Part shown: in pieces, positions 63,179 through 64,000 of the stretch
Position numbering within the stretch: position 1 is the stretch's first letter
Layout of the letters: each line of letters begins with the position of its first letter
Translations under genes and position numbers: made by a program
Notes under the pieces: model-generated
Databases searched by the model: none
What the model was told of the DNA's origin: nothing
The model's input: the letters and a program-made list of their open reading frames with translations, nothing else
Assembly: GCA_002011085.2 (NCBI GenBank)
Contig: MTMB02000001.1
Location: 1,003,007-1,067,006, forward strand
Origin: Candidatus Geothermarchaeum rappei
Lineage (GTDB): Archaea > Thermoproteota > Nitrososphaeria > Geothermarchaeales > JDFR-13
DNA: 64,000 nucleotides
Direction: 5' to 3'

Positions 63179-64000
63179 TTATTGACCAGGGTTTTCAGGT
63201 GTAGTGGGACGCATAGGCAGGGGAAGGTATTCTATTCCAGGTCGACGTTGATGAGACTGTGGATATAGGGACATAAGCATATATATCTCTGGAGGGACCT
63301 CTGTCTTGACATCGAAACCCATCTCCCTCAGCTCCTCAACCGTAATTGGATAGTCATGTGTCCACCTACCTTCTGTAAGGATCCTAGCTATCTCCATCGC
63401 CTTCTCCCTAGGCATCTTATCATCGAGAATCTTCGTGATGATTCCACGCATCTCCTCAATAGCCTTCTCAGCTATATCAGCTAGTATAAGGGTGTTGTCA
63501 TCAGCCTTCTCACCCTTCATCCTAGCCACTTTAATGACGCTAGGCGCAGGCAATGGAGGGTTGTTGGGCCCCATGCCTATCTGCGGATCCAAGGGGCCGA
63601 GGACAGCGGATTCATCCATCCATATCTCGTCAGCCGCCAAGGCTATCAACGTACCTCCTGACATGGCGTAGTGGGGGACGATAACAACTTTCTTGGCCGG
63701 ATGCCTCTTCAGGGCCTGGGCTATCTGTGCAGCTGCTAAGACCAGTCCACCGGGGGTATGTAGAATTAAGGCTATCGGCCTATCCTTGGGCGTGTTCCTA
63801 ATCGCCCTTAGGATCTCCTCGGAGTCCTCAATATCTATGTATCTATAGACTGGGATGCCTAGGAAACCTATCCTCTCCTGCCTATGTATCATCGTTATAA
63901 AACGCATCCCATACTTCTTCTCAAGCCTAGAGAGTATCCGCATCCTAGCCAGCTTGAGATTCTGATGCTGTAGATAGGTTATTAGGGGGAATATTAGGAA
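63179..64000 (-). CDS. ClpP-class membrane serine protease (SDH/SppA-like), 5'-partial
   Basis: The visible part has the ClpP-like pattern ILHTPGG (oxyanion region), then HYAMSGGTLIALAADEI with the nucleophile Ser in MSGGT, and a downstream DPQIGMGP; this matches the archaeal/thermophilic SDH-type ClpP-class membrane proteases. The ATG at 63943 opens the listed frame, but the same frame stays open to the edge and reads hydrophobic FLIFPLITYLQHQNLKLAR, a membrane helix expected at the N-terminus. I treat it as running off the right edge. The substrate is unknown; it likely acts near the membrane. Confidence 0.85.
   Translation of the reverse strand, partial: FLIFPLITYLQHQNLKLARMRILSRLEKKYGMRFITMIHRQERIGFLGIPVYRYIDIEDSEEILRAIRNTPKDRPIALILHTPGGLVLAAAQIAQALKRHPAKKVVIVPHYAMSGGTLIALAADEIWMDESAVLGPLDPQIGMGPNNPPLPAPSVIKVARMKGEKADDNTLILADIAEKAIEEMRGIITKILDDKMPREKAMEIARILTEGRWTHDYPITVEELREMGFDVKTEVPPEIYMLMSLYPQSHQRRPGIEYLPLPMRPTTPENPGQ

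Overview
The window reads as part of the chromosome of a thermophilic archaeon, most likely in the Thermoproteota (crenarchaeal group). I infer this from an ether-lipid reductase and a GGPP synthase, ribosomal protein eS26, aIF1, class I lysyl-tRNA synthetase, Hjc, a short XPF nuclease, a family B DNA polymerase, an Lhr helicase and a short coalescin-like SMC. Class III (PibD-type) pilin signals, intron-bearing tRNAs, TATA-type promoters close to start codons and an ATA/AGG/AGA-rich codon style point the same way. I cannot name the genus.

Layout. 1-9.3 kb: a site-2 protease cut by the left edge, a LarA-like protein, DUF99, glycyl-tRNA synthetase, Hjc, a phosphodiesterase, geranylgeranyl reductase, SurE and an (alpha/alpha)6 glycosidase-like protein. 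9.31-9.76 kb: a GC-rich stretch closed by a perfect 17-bp terminal helix, which I read as a large structured RNA that I cannot identify. 9.84-15 kb: a tight replication operon of family B polymerase (all three exonuclease motifs degraded), DHH/Cdc45-RecJ-like protein and ATP-dependent DNA ligase. 15-23.5 kb: PDO, Trm5, aIF1, CPBP protease, HAD, Trm112-like protein, XPF, a TrmB-type regulator with a palindromic operator on its own start codon, and small housekeeping genes. 23.5-30.9 kb: Lhr helicase converging on a kite (ScpB/Nse1-like), kleisin (ScpA) and short-SMC operon, then a beta-lactamase-fold protein and a flavin reductase. 31-31.6 kb: tRNA-Gln with two introns beside a decayed homing-endonuclease gene.

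31.6-49.3 kb: hemerythrin, CcmF-like membrane protein coupled to GGPP synthase, a MoeA-like remnant, a bacterial-type GAPDH, a PyrE-like protein, DUF92, an XRE regulator sharing a TATA element with a PLP enzyme, eS26, an eIF2B-like protein, an ECF S-component with a DUF4430 partner, DUF72, and prolyl- and lysyl-tRNA synthetases. 49.3-56.1 kb: tRNA-Arg(GCG), a GIY-YIG protein and a five-gene type IV pilus-like operon (three secreted subunits with [KR]G|VS signals, ATPase, membrane platform). 57.3-59.3 kb: an AT-rich three-gene cassette of foreign appearance, headed by a fusion of a deoxyribosyltransferase-like domain to an HTH/LAGLIDADG-like region. 59.37-59.44 kb: a C/D box sRNA with its own promoter. 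59.5-64 kb: a DUF2122-type protein, an orphan C5 DNA methyltransferase, arginyl-tRNA synthetase, tRNA-Arg(CCG) and a ClpP-class membrane protease cut by the right edge.

The best candidates for undescribed biology are the large RNA at 9.3-9.76 kb and the AT-rich cassette at 57.3-59.3 kb. The exonuclease-dead polymerase operon and the short SMC-kleisin-kite operon come next. All assignments rest on reading sequence and recalled family motifs; no database search was run.
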